Both the position numbers and the translations under genes were made by a program. Of a stretch of 64,000 nucleotides of DNA, positions 33,960-44,589 are shown piece after piece. Each line of letters opens with the position of its first letter. Position 1 is the first letter of the stretch. The notes under the pieces were generated by a model, which saw nothing but the letters and a program-made list of their open reading frames with translations, had not been told where the DNA came from and did not search any database. The stretch lies in contig NC_057379.1 of NCBI RefSeq assembly GCF_016906535.1, positions 1,984,001 through 2,048,000 on the forward strand, written 5' to 3'. Source of the DNA: Rhizoctonia solani. Taxonomy: Eukaryota > Basidiomycota > Agaricomycetes > Cantharellales > Ceratobasidiaceae.

Positions 33960-34519
33960 TGTCGTACACCACTGTAAGGTGGGTACTTGCTAGTGGTGGG
34001 CGCTTAAGGCCGTAACTACTACAGACACTGCTTAAATAATCTACTCTAAGGCTATACTACTAAGCGCTTAAGGCGCTCTACTACTAACTACTGTCAACAA
34101 GGGGGCCTTAGGCCTGAGAGGTGTGGTGAGTGAATATAAGGGGTAACTTCTGAGATGACTAAGGCCGGCTACTTAGCTGGCTTCTGATATCCTCCTCTAA
34201 TGAATAAGAGACAAGATAAAATTGACTTGGGGTCTCCAAGCAATTTTCCTGCTGTATATATAGACAATACTACTAACTACATGTGGTCTGTGCGTGTGTG
34301 AATAGAAGCCTACATGTGAAAAAGAGAAGCGTGCTGCGGACTGCGCAGAAGCGTGGATTTCTCCTAAGCGCCCTTGGCACAGCATCTTGGCGCGGCATCT
34401 CGGCATAATAAGCGCCGAGATCACGTGACTGAAAAACATAAGATAACAAGTTCGTAAAAAATAGTAAAATATGAGAAAAAAGAGGCGAATCCAGTGGTAT
34501 AGTTTAGGGGATTGTAACA
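33960..34519 (-). mobile_element. solo LTR-A in G3 RT, inverted (TSD GAATC)
   Basis: TGTCGTACACC...ATTGTAACA, 560 bp, flanked by GAATC at 33955-33959 and 34520-34524. Confidence 0.95.
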
Positions 34520-34795
34520 GAATCAAACAAGGCAATGAATGGAAAACAGCTTTTAAAACCAAATATGGGCTATTCAAATACCTGGTTATGCCTTTTGGGT
34601 TAACAAATGCACCAGCAGCCTTTCAAGACATGATGAATGAAATTTTCAGGGACCTTTTGGATGTCTATGTCATTATCTATTTGGATGACATTTTGGTGTT
34701 TCCTCTGAACAAGAAAGATCATGAAGCCCATGTTCAAGAAGTACTTAAGAGGTTACAAGACAATAAGCTATTTTGCAACATTGAAAAATCATTTC
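34520..34795 (+). pseudogene. G3 RT catalytic fragment
   Basis: Encodes [34 protein letters not shown] and [10 protein letters not shown] with the YLDD catalytic box, then LFCNIEKS. Interrupted by G2 at 34796. Confidence 0.9.
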
Positions 34796-35355
34796 TGTTG
34801 TACACCACTGTAAGGTGGGTACTTGCTAATGGGACAGGCGCTTATGGCCGTACTACTAGTACACTGCTGATGTAATCTACTCAGAAGGCTATACTACTAG
34901 CGCTTAAAGCGCTCTACTACTAACTGCTGACAATGAGGGGGCCTTAGGCCTGGGAGGTGTGATGAGTGAGTTAAGGGGTTAACGTCTGAGAACTACTGGG
35001 GGCCAGCTACTTAGCTGGCTGACTAATCCTCCTCAATGAGTATGAGACAAGGTAAAATCAACTTGGTGTTCCCAAGCAATTTTCCTGCTGTATATATAGA
35101 CAAGAGCACACTATCTACATGGTCTGTGTGTGTGAGAAAGAAAGTACATAATGGAAATAAGAAGCATGCTGCAGGTTGCGCAGAAGCAGGGATTTCTCCT
35201 AAGCGCCCTTGGCATGGCATCTTGGCGCTGCATCTTGGCATAACAAGCGCCGAGATCACGTGATTAAAAAACAGGAGATATTGAGTTCGTAAAAAATAGT
35301 AGAAATAACAGAAAAATCGTCCGAATCCAGTGATATAGGTAAGGAGGTTGTAACA
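34796..35355 (-). mobile_element. G2 3' LTR (LTR-A)
   Basis: TGTTGTACACC...GTTGTAACA, 560 bp; ties the LTR-A family to G2. Confidence 0.9.
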
Positions 35356-35359
35356 TTGC

Positions 35360-35790
35360 CCCCCCCTTAAAGGCTCTTGGCAGCATCACAAGCCTTTTTG
35401 AGTCTAGCCTGATTGAAGCGCTTTATCTCATCTTGGCTGTGTTCCAACAGTTCTTCTGGTTCCCAGGAGTTGTCCTCAGGACCATATCCTTTCCATTTTA
35501 TCAGGTAAAATCACTTCCCTTGTTGTCTTTTGGAGTCAATGATCTGCTCCACTTTGTACTCTTCTTCCCCTTCTATTGTTTCAGGAGGGGGTTGTTCTGG
35601 AAATGGCTGACTAGGAGATTTGGACCCTGGATAATAACCCTACATGGAACACGTTGTGGATTTTGAGGGTTTCTGGGAGTTTCAGTCAGTAGGCGTGGCT
35701 AGAGATTTTCTCAGTGACTTCAAAGGGGCCTAATTGTTTAGGATCTAGTTTGTTTGAGTTTGTTCTGAGTTCTATGTTTCTTCCATCCAA
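35360..35790 (-). pseudogene. G2 integrase C-terminus and chromodomain, degraded
   Basis: On minus, pieces such as WKGYG and NSWEPEE (35440-35500) mark a chromodomain, in several frames with stops. Confidence 0.55.
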
Positions 35791-36600
35791 CTAGACTTTG
35801 TTGCCTACTGAATACTCCAGAGTAGATCCTTGGTTCTGGATCATTTTCTCCTTGCTCATCCTGAGGGCTGCCTTGGCTTCTTTCCATTCTTGGGCTAGGG
35901 TATCTGCTAGGGCATCTGCTTCTGGTACATTGGCTGGGACATTTGACAGATTCATAACTGGATTTTGTCCATAGACAAGCTCAAAGGGTGTTTTTCCTGT
36001 GGCAGCATGCTTGGCATTGTTATATGCGTATTCTGCCAATGGTAACCACATGGACCAGTCAGAATAATCAGCAGCAACATAGGAGCGTAGATAGAACTTG
36101 ATGAACTGATTAACCCTTTCCATCTGACCATCTGATTTGGGGTGGTACGCCAAGGAAAATGCAGGTTTGATACCCAGTCATTGGTAGAGAGCCCTCAAGA
36201 ATTTCCCAGTAAATGTTGTTCCTTGGTCTGATACTGTTTTGACTGGTAGCCCATGGAGTTTCCAGATGTGTGTGACAAACAAGTCTGCCAGGCCCTTTGC
36301 TGTGACCTTCTTTGAAGTGGGGATGAAGTGGCCAAACTTTGAGAAGGAATCTATGACTACAAGGATGGCATCATGACCCTGAGACTTGGGGAACCCAGTG
36401 ATAAAGTTGTACAAGATGGTATGGAATGGGAATGGTGGGACTTCCAAGGGTTTCAAGGCTATGACAGGTCCATGGGGGCAACGGTTGGCTTGGCACATGG
36501 GGCAGCACTCAACCCATTCCTTGGCCAAGAATTTCATCCCTGGCCACCAGTAGCTTCTACTGAGTAGTTCCAGCATTTGTTGCTGACCTGGGTGTCCCAC
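35791..36600 (-). pseudogene. G2 integrase
   Basis: Two frames. 36178-36600 has the zinc end (YWWPGMKFLAKEWVECCPMC) and the core IDSFSKFGHFIPTSKK with TVSDQGTTFTGKFL. 35791-36153 has YHPKSDGQMERVNQF carrying the catalytic Glu. They are separated by a stop near 36175. Confidence 0.85.
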
Positions 36601-36702
36601 CAGAGGTGAGTTGTGGAATTCCCTTAGTAACCGCTCCTTCAGGGGCTCAGAGTCTGGTACAACAAGTTTTCCCCAATACCACAGTAGATCTTCTTCCCAG
36701 TT

Positions 36703-37332
36703 TTAATCTTGGTAAGCCTTACAAATTGACGGTGGAGCATTGTCAGCATCTTCTGTTAGGAATTGGATAATTGGTTCAAGGGAGGGGTCTTCTCTCAGCC
36801 TGTTGCAGATTTCTGTGACAATCTCAAGTTCTTCTTCCAATGTATTTGCAAAAACTTCTGATGGAAGCATGATCTCTGGTCCCTGGGGATCATCCTTGTA
36901 GTCCAATTGTCTGGATAGTGTGCTGGGCTTCCCCAATTGCTTCCCTGGGTGATAGTGAATTTCAAAGTTGAAATCACTCAGGAAGATCCACCAACGTGCA
37001 TGTCTTTGATTGAATGTCTGAGCTTGCATCCAAGATTCCAAGTTCCTGTGGTCTGTAAAGACTTGGATTGGCTTGTCAGTTGCTTCCAGGAAGATGCGCC
37101 ATTCCTCTAATGCTTTGATGATAGCCAGTAGTTCCTTGTCATGGGTGTTGTAGTTAGTCTCAGCCCCCAAGAAGGATTTTGACATGTAAGCCACTGGATG
37201 TAAGCAATTATCTTCTCCCTGTTGACTCAAGATAGCACCCATTGCTACCCCTGATGCGTCTGTTTCAAGGTAGTAAGGTAGGTCTGGATTCAAGTGGATG
37301 AGAACTGGGCTCTTGGTAATTAAGGAGTTCAA
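36703..37332 (-). pseudogene. G2 RNase H
   Basis: LPYYLETDASGVAMGAILSQ, NYNTHDKELLAI and FTDHRNLESW cover the D-E-D catalytic residues of Ty3-type RNase H. The link to the RT frame (37380-37514) is broken. Confidence 0.85.
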
Positions 37333-37514
37333 TTCTTGGAAAGCTTCTTCTTCCTGACTGCCCCAAGACCATGGGGTTTCCTTCCTTGTGAGATTATAGA
37401 GGGGACAAGCTACTGAACTGAAATTGGGGATGAATCAACACAAGTAGTTGACAAAACCCAAGAAGGCTTGGACTTGTTTAACCGTTTGGGGTGTGGGCCA
37501 TGTGGTAACAGCTT

Positions 37515-38760
37515 CTATTTTTTTTGATCCATAGAGAACCCAGCAGGGGAGATGACAATCCCAAGGTAGTCAACCGTTGTGACATGAAAGTGGCACTTTG
37601 ACAATTTGCAGAACAGCTGATTTTTCATCAAGCATGATAGGACTTCTCTAATGTGTTTTGGATGTTTTGCAGGGTCCTCTGAGAAGATGAGAATGTTGTC
37701 CAAATAAATTACCACTGTGACATTGATGAGATCCCTAAACAGGTTGTTCATGAAATGCTGGAATGCCGCAGGAGCGTTTGTGAGACCAAAAGGCATGACC
37801 AGATACTCAAACAACCCATATTTGGTATGGAACACTGTTTTCCATTCATCCCCTTCCTTGATTTGGACGTTGTTGTAACCCCATTGTAAGTCAAGCTTAG
37901 TGAATATCTTTGCATGCCTTAATTTAGCCATGAGGTTGTCCTGCCTTGGGAGTGGGTATACGTTCTTGTGGGTTACATCATTGAGCTTCTGGTAATCCAC
38001 AACCAGCCTAAGGGAACCTGCCTTTTTGACAAACATAACCGGTGCACCTGCCAAGGAGGTACTAGGGCAGATCTTGCCTGTTTCCAACTCTTGGTCAATG
38101 TGCTGTTTAAGCACCTTAGATTCTGCGTTGGTCATGCCATAAATTGGGCCAGGGGAGAGTTTTGCGTCAGGAGTGAGGTCAATTGCAATATTGTATTCCC
38201 TATGAGGTGGGAGCACTTTGAATTCCTCTTCCCCAAAGACTTTGGCAAATTTGTGATATTGGGCCGGAAGATCTGCTAAGGGGTCTGGGTTGGCTTCTTC
38301 TTCCAAGGCAATTTGTACCTGCTCAGGGAATGTGACAAGTCCCTGTTGCCAGTCAATGAGAGGAGCTTCTGCCATTAACCAGGTCATGCCTAGAATTGCT
38401 GGGGTGTTGCCTATGGGACAAACAAGGAAAGGGACAGTGTGGGGATGGCCATTGGCCAAGACCATGAGGTGGACCTGGTGCCAAATGCAACCAGTCTGGG
38501 ATATGGTACTGTCTAACATTCTCACAACTTGTGGATTTTTGAGTTGGGTTTTTGGGATTTTTAGTTTTTCAACAATAGAGGGGGAGATGAAGGTGGAAGT
38601 GGCTCCTGAATCTATGAGGGTTCTAAGGGGTTCTGCCAGGGAATTTTGGATGTATAGATTGATGTATAATAACGGCTTTTTATTTGAATCCAGTCCAAGA
38701 GATACAAATTCTACACAATTATCTAAACTGTCCATTTTTTGAGTTGGGGGCTTGGCAGCA
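37515..38760 (-). pseudogene. G2 protease and RT
   Basis: One open frame: protease TLIDSGATSTFISPSIVEK and AILGMTWL, then RT with [29 protein letters not shown] and VIYLDNILIF. The second catalytic Asp of the usual YLDD box is Asn here (YLDN), so this RT is probably inactive. Ends in a run encoding MDQKK before an out-of-frame continuation. Confidence 0.88.
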
Positions 38761-38770
38761 GTCCTTGACT

Positions 38771-39241
38771 TCAATCTTTTCCCAACTCGGAATCCTTGGC
38801 TACTTTGGCCACCTCCTTGATTGTGGCCCTCCATCCATTTGGACACTGTTTGATTCCGTGCCCCCTCTGACCACATTTCACGCAAAGACCCAATGCACGG
38901 TGACAGTCCCTTTCCTCCAGGGTGACGTAGTTAGGGTCTTCCAATAGGCAGACCCTGGTAGTGGTGGTGGAGGTGGCCACAGTGGCCAGGGACTTGGCAG
39001 GTGCCTTCTTTGGGCGGTTCTCCTTGTTTTCCCAATGAGTATTGTCAATTTTAATGGAGGCAGCAAAGATGGCCTCCAATTTGTTGGGAATATTGTCCTT
39101 GGTGGACAGGAGTTCCTTGACCTTCCAATGAAGGCCACGCGTGAGTTGGGTAATGTACGCCTCCTTGTTCCAATCAAGTTCCACTATAAGGTTGCAGAAC
39201 TTGGTGACGTACTCAGACGTGGTGGTTGTCTGAGTCAGCAC
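38771..39241 (-). pseudogene. G2 gag, C-terminal part
   Basis: TTSEYVTKFCNLIVELDWNK and GLHWKVKELL match G1 gag; zinc knuckle CVKCGQRGHGIKQC. The N-terminus is missing at the element edge; the frame opens at a CTG, not a real start. Confidence 0.82.
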
Positions 39242-39249
39242 GGCTATTT

Positions 39250-40246
39250 TCCTGGCAGCCGCAATTTATCCCCAATTTTGGCAACACAGCACAACCTCTG
39301 TATAATTTACTCAAGGAGGGCAATCCTTGGGAATGAGAGTCAGAGGGACAACAGTCCTTTGGCAGCCTGAAGAAATGTCTTACATTGGCACCTCTTCTGT
39401 TGCAACCAGATACCACAAATGAATTCTATGTAGAGTGCAAAGCATCAGATTATGCCACCAGAGCTATACTATCCCAATTTAACTCCAAAGGGAAAATGGC
39501 CCCTGTAGCATACTTATCAAAATCCTTATCTCTGGCCAAGAAGAACTATGACATTTTTGACAAGGAACTACTTGCAGTCATCAGGGCAGTTAAGGAATGG
39601 CACCATTTATTGGAGGGATCCAAAATGCCAGTCCAAGTTTTGACAGATCATAAAAACTTGGAGTATTTTTCAATGTCACAATCCTTGAATAAATGTCAAA
39701 TCCAATGGGCAAACTTCCTAGTAGACTACAATTTCCAAATCATCTATAGACCCATGGCACAGAACAAAAAAGCAGATATCCTTTCAAGACACTATGATTT
39801 GGTAACCCTTGATGGGGGGGTAGAGAACCAAGTTCTCCTGAAACCAGAACTTTTTATTGCATCTATCACTCCAGATCAGGAAATTAACAATCTCATTGGT
39901 GAAGCAATCTACAAGGACATTTGTCTCAAGGAAATTTTGTACAAACTCCAGAACAAGGAAAAGGTCATAGATTGGGAATTGAAGGAAGGCTTACTATGGT
40001 TCCAAAAGAAAATATTTGTACCCAAAGATGAGACCATCAGGGACCTTATTTTGGAATCTAGGCACAACTTGGCAGCTGCAGGACATCCAGGACAAGCAAG
40101 GACATTAGAGCTTGTTGCAAGAAGCTATTATTGGCCATCCATGACAAAGTTTGTCAATTCCTATGTTAGCCACTGCAAAACTTGTATACAATCAAAACCC
40201 ACCAACCAAGTACCTGTGGGCCTGTTAAAACCATTGCAAATCTCTG
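39250..40246 (+). pseudogene. G3 RT thumb, RNase H and integrase zinc domain
   Basis: Begins RQFIPNFGNTAQPLYNLLK, with a TGA stop where a Trp codon is expected (NPWE-stop-ESEG). RNase H: NEFYVECKASDYATRAIL, YDIFDKELLAV, LTDHKNLEYF; the first catalytic Asp (ETDAS in relatives) reads ECKAS. Integrase zinc: HPGQARTLELVARSYYWPSM with CKTC. Cut by LTR-D at 40247. Confidence 0.88.
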
Positions 40247-40680
40247 TGTCATAACCCATATCTGGAAAGGTTATTACCATATATATCCACTGTCAAAGAT
40301 ATATAGTATATGTGATGCACAGTGATATTTTAATAATGTAAGTTGCTGGGGGATGTTGCACTCCCCCTGCCCCCCTAGCTGCAGGCCAATGTTAAGGGAG
40401 CCTGCAGGCAAGGTCTGAATATTATATTATTAGAGAAGAGATTATGTCATCCCCCCCACCTCAAATCTGTAGTAGTTTAGTATAGTATTTGATAAAGGAC
40501 TGGAGGGGGGGAGGTCATGTGACCCTGGTGGACTGTCAGTCTCTAAGTCACAAGCGCTTAGAGTAATGACAGTTCTGACTGCATATATGCGGGTATATGC
40601 GGCCTTCTATAGACTGTGGCATATCCTATTAGTAGGTGGCTTGGTCAGGAGACATGCCAGCAAAGGCATGGGTCATGACA
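40247..40680 (+). mobile_element. solo LTR-D (TSD CTCTG)
   Basis: TGTCATAACCC...GGGTCATGACA, 434 bp, flanked by CTCTG at 40242-40246 and 40681-40685. Contains a GGGGGGGAGGTCATGTGACC stretch. Its coding partner is not in the window. Confidence 0.95.
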
Positions 40681-40851
40681 CTCTGAACGTCCCTGGGAAG
40701 ATATAGCCTATGATATGATAATTGGACTACCAGTTTCAGAAGGTTTTGACACCATTTTTACAGTCATTGACAGGTTTTCAAAAATGGTTCACTTCATTCC
40801 TACACAATCCACAGCATCTGCCATCTATATAGCCAACCTTTTCATGACATA
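40681..40851 (+). pseudogene. G3 integrase core fragment
   Basis: Encodes YDMIIGLPVSEGFDTIFTVI and DRFSKMVHFIPTQ with the first catalytic Asp of DDE; cut by LTR-B at 40852. Confidence 0.85.
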
Positions 40852-41434
40852 TGTTGTAGACACAATCAATACCACGGAATTTATTCCAATTTTCTCAAAT
40901 TTAAACAAAGTTAACTGGACAACATTTCTAATCATGTGACTTTGGCGCTTATATCATATGCAAAGCGCCAAGCCACGTCCCCATCCGCACTTAATCAGCA
41001 TACCTAGCCACCTCCACCTATGACATCATCATGCCATGTCAGTGACACGTATGCATGAGTAAGGCCAACTGTGGAGCAGGGTTCTTATTTGATACGGTAT
41101 TGTGTATAGTGTATTTGTAATTAGCTCTGTCCTGTAATATATAAGGAGGCTAACCAACCATGGTAACACCCAGGTCAATTACCTCTTGTTGAATCCCCTA
41201 ACTGTACAAGGCCTTAGGCCAGTAACTACTTAGTCCACACCTGTACTTGTTGCCTTAAGCAACTTGCTCACCATAGATACATAGTTTGCCATTGCCTGTA
41301 AGGCCCTGGTCACTGTACTTAGGTAGTTAGTTGTTGTAGGTAGCTCCATCACTGCCTTACGCAGTTCCTAGTTAGTTAGATATGGCCACAAGCGCCTGCT
41401 GCCTCAACGCCCCTTAAGGACGTCTAGGACAACA
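40852..41434 (+). mobile_element. solo LTR-B in G3 integrase
   Basis: TGTTGTAGACAC...GTCTAGGACAACA. ACATA lies directly before it and one base after it (41436-41440), so a TSD is likely but blurred. The integrase reading continues across (LFMT/HIWKLHELPKS). Confidence 0.88.
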
Positions 41435-42355
41435 TACATATGGAAATTGCATGAATTACCCAAAAGCGCAGTCTCCAATAGAGGCCCTAACTTCAATGCC
41501 AAATTCATCAGACATCTGTATAAAAGGCTGGACATCAAACCCACATTCTCTACAGCCTACCATCCCCAAACAGATGGACAGACAGAACAAATTCAACAAG
41601 AGGCTGAAGTCTTTATTTGCATGTTTGGGAATCATTGTCAATTGGACTGGGTCTCATTACTACCCATAGTGGAATTTGCCCTTACTAATCTAAAACAAAC
41701 ATCTACAAGCAAATCACCATTCCAAATATGCTATGGCTTTAATCTGCAATTCTCTGTGGGTCAGAAAACAGAGGAAGGGGTTCCCAACACAGACAAACAT
41801 GCTGAGTTCTTGGAAAAAGGGTATGACAAAGTCAAAGCAGCCTTATCCTTGTCACAAGAAAGGATGAAATACTTCTATGATCAAAGGCACAGGGAAGAAG
41901 AGGAAATTCAAGTAGGGGATAAGGTCTAGTTAAGCCATCAGAACATATCTACCAATAGACCATCCATCAAACTTAGCCATAAAAAGCTAGGCCCCTACTT
42001 GGTAATTGATAAAATTGGATTGCATGCATACAAACTACAACTGCCCCATACCATGTGCATACATCCAGTTTTCCATATAAACCTCCTTACAAAATTCCAC
42101 CCTGACCCTCATGGACAAGATCCTCCACAACCTGCACCTATCATCACAGAAGAAGGTGAGGAGGAGTACAAAGTAGAAAGAATCTTGGATAGCAAATGGA
42201 AGGGATGCAGCAAGGCAAGGAAACTCTGGTATCTTGTCAAATGGAAAGGATATGACAAGGGAAGCAATTCATGGGAACCAGTAAATAACATGGCTAATGC
42301 CAAAGAGGCTATGGAAGATTTCCATAAAGAACACCCCAACGCAGTTGGAGCTTGA
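41435..42355 (+). pseudogene. G3 integrase C-terminus and chromodomain
   Basis: SNRGPNFNAKFIRHLYKRL (second catalytic Asp replaced by Asn), YHPQTDGQTEQIQQ (catalytic Glu), a TAG stop after GDKV where relatives have Trp-Leu, then KKLGPYLVIDKI (GPY motif) and chromodomain WYLVKWKGYDKGSNSWEP. The frame ends at 42355, just before a purine-rich tract and LTR-C. Confidence 0.88.
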
Positions 42356-42366
42356 AGAGGGGGTCA

Positions 42367-43378
42367 TGTCATGACCTTCATTGGCATGACATGAATTTTT
42401 ACTATTTTCTATCTTTTTTCTGAGACAGTTTCCTTTTTTGGTATATATTTATGACTTATCAAGATCATGTGACATACTTGATATATGATGTGAAATTGTA
42501 AATGACTCATTATTTGGTACTGTTGTCTTTGATGTGGCTCACCTTATGTATATAAACCAGGTCAAGTTGCCACTAGAACAGCAAGACTTGACCTCTTTGT
42601 CAATTCATCCTAAGCTTTTACCTTATCCCTTTGCCCAGGTTGCTTGTTGACCAATAGTGCACTTTACTACAAACCCTTAACCCAGGCCTCATCACCCTCT
42701 ACCCATCCATATCCCCTGGGCCTTTGTTGCCCCTCTTGATTGCTTCATAGTCCATTTGTTACAACCTCCTTTCTTACACCACTGGAATTGGACAATTTTT
42801 CTGATATTTCTACTATTTTTTACAAACTCTGTATCTTTTGTTTTTCAATCACGTGACCTTGGCGCTTATTATGCCAAGATGCTGTGCCAAGAGCGCTTAG
42901 GAGAAATCCACACTTCCATGCAGCCTGCAGCATGCTTCTTATTTCACATGTACACTTCCTTTTCTCATGCACACAGACCATGTAGATAGTGCCCTTATGA
43001 TATATATAGCAGGAAAATTGCTTGGAGACCCCAAGTCAATTTTACCTTGTCTCTTGCCCATTAGAGAAGGTATCCAGCCAGCTAAGTAGCTGGCCCTCAG
43101 TGGTATACTCACGCACCCCTTATATCTGCTCACCACACCTCCCAGGCCTAAGGCCCCCATTGCCAACAGTAGATAGAAGTAGGACATCCTAAGTGTTGTA
43201 GATACAGTAGTATAGTCAGTAGGATAGCCTTAGTTAGGAGTTTGCACTGTTTAGTATGGCCTTAAAGCACCCGCCCACCAGTGTGTACCCAACCTTATAG
43301 TTGGAGTACAACACCATTGGTGATAGGGCCACAGACTTTAAACCCACTTGTATCATAGGTCCAAGCTTAGTTGTGACA
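42367..43378 (+). mobile_element. G3 3' LTR (LTR-C), holding an LTR-A
   Basis: Starts TGTCATGACC after the polypurine run GAAGAGGGGG, ends TTGTGACA. Without the LTR-A insert it is about 450 bp and matches 18125-18565 in reverse. Confidence 0.9.
42757..43313 (+). mobile_element. solo LTR-A inside LTR-C (TSD CCATT)
   Basis: TGTTACAACC...GTACAACA, 557 bp, flanked by CCATT at 42752-42756 and 43314-43318. Confidence 0.95.
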
Positions 43379-43862
43379 CTACCTATGACAACAAGCTAAC
43401 TAACTATGGTGACAAGATGCTATAAGGTGTTGGTGAACTACCTAAGTACAGCAAGAACAACGCTTAAGGCGCGTAACTAAGTATTTACTGGCCTAAGGCC
43501 TTGTACAGTATTTGGGATGCAACAAGAGGTAATTGACCTGGGTGTTACCATGGTTGGTTGGCCTCCTTATATACTCTATCTGCTAGCTAATTACAAATAC
43601 ATTATATCCAATGCTGAATTCAATAAGAACCCTGCTCTGCAGTTGGCCTTGCTCATGCATACGTGTCACTGATATGTCATGATGACATCATAGGTGGAGG
43701 TGGCTATGTGTTTGCTGAATAAGCGCAGAAGGGGATGTGGCTTGGCGCTTAGTGTATGATATAAGCGCTGATGTCATGTGATTGAAAAAAGTTGTCCATT
43801 TGACTTTGTTTAAAATTGAGAAAATCAGAATAAATGTCCTTGGTATAATTGTGTCTACAACA
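43379..43862 (-). mobile_element. LTR-B, left part missing
   Basis: Matches G1 LTRs to the right tip TCTACAACA; the left part has been lost at the edge of G3. It lies inside an LTR-D copy. Confidence 0.82.
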
Positions 43863-44104
43863 AATACTATACTAAACTACTACAGAGTTGAGGTGGGGGG
43901 GGGATGACATAATCTCTTCTATAATAATATAATATTCAGACCTTGCCCACAGGCTCCCTTAACATTGGTCTGCAGCTAGGGGGGCAGGGGGAGTGCAACA
44001 TCCCCCAGCAACTATTATTAATATATCACTGTGCATCATATATACTATATATCTTTGACAGTGGATATATATGGTAATAACCCCTCCAGATATGGGTTAT
44101 GACA
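43863..44104 (-). mobile_element. LTR-D, partial
   Basis: Reverse of 40247-40490, ending GGGTTATGACA at 44104; the other half is lost beyond the LTR-B. Confidence 0.85.
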
Positions 44105-44337
44105 TGTTCTGTACCAGACATCTAGACCCTACCCCTAGCATGTCTAACATACCCCCCTCCCTAACATTATCCCCTATCCCCTAACATACCCCCCTATGCC
44201 CCCTAGCATATGCCCTTACAATAACATTGCTCTGTTTCCTCCTAGCATACCCCCTTATCCCCCAATAACATCTGATATTCTGCCAATTGCTAGCCTAGCC
44301 TACTTCTGTCTGGTCAGGACAATTTTTATATAGCAAC
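44105..44337 (+). repeat. CCCTAA-like degenerate satellite, left arm outer block
   Basis: Runs such as CTAACATACCCCCC, ACATTATCCCCTATCCCC and CCCCTAGCATA. Same sequence type as 47223-47653 and 48753-49372. Confidence 0.75.
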
Positions 44338-44589
44338 ATGGGTGTCATGCCCTGGAGGCATGACCACCCTAGAGTCCACTAAGTCAAGGGGGTGGTGAGT
44401 GTGTGTGCTGTTTTCATGGAGGTTTATGGTTATCTGCATCTTTATGCTATTCAGGTGCTGCACGCTTATTATGTAATCCAATCACATATCTAAAGGTCAT
44501 GTGATCATATCTTTCTTATCTTTGGTCATGTAACCTTATCTTTGTTTTATGTTTGTTCACGTATTTACTATTCCCTTCCCTTGTGAATA

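Larger units (their letters stand above)
34796..39248 (-). mobile_element. G2: Gypsy chromovirus with LTR-A, 5'-truncated, inside G3
   Basis: 3' LTR-A at 34796-35355 on the left, polypurine tract complement TTGCCCCCCCCTTAAAGG, then integrase, RNase H, RT, protease and gag reading leftwards on minus. The element stops in mid-gag at about 39248 without a 5' LTR. G3 resumes at 39250 with about 50 RT codons missing, so insertion or later deletion removed host sequence. Confidence 0.87.
31944..43378 (+). mobile_element. G3: Gypsy chromovirus with LTR-C, broken by five insertions
   Basis: Coding pieces on plus in correct order: gag zinc knuckle (32040-32449), protease (32620-32742), RT (32851-33337, 33899-33959, 34520-34795), RT end/RNase H/integrase zinc (39250-40246), integrase core (40681-40851, 41435-), chromodomain (to 42355), then LTR-C 42367-43378. 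Inserts: LTR-A plus (33338), LTR-A minus (33960), G2 (34796), LTR-D (40247), LTR-B (40852). Its 5' LTR and gag start are missing at the junction with LTR-E. Confidence 0.88.
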
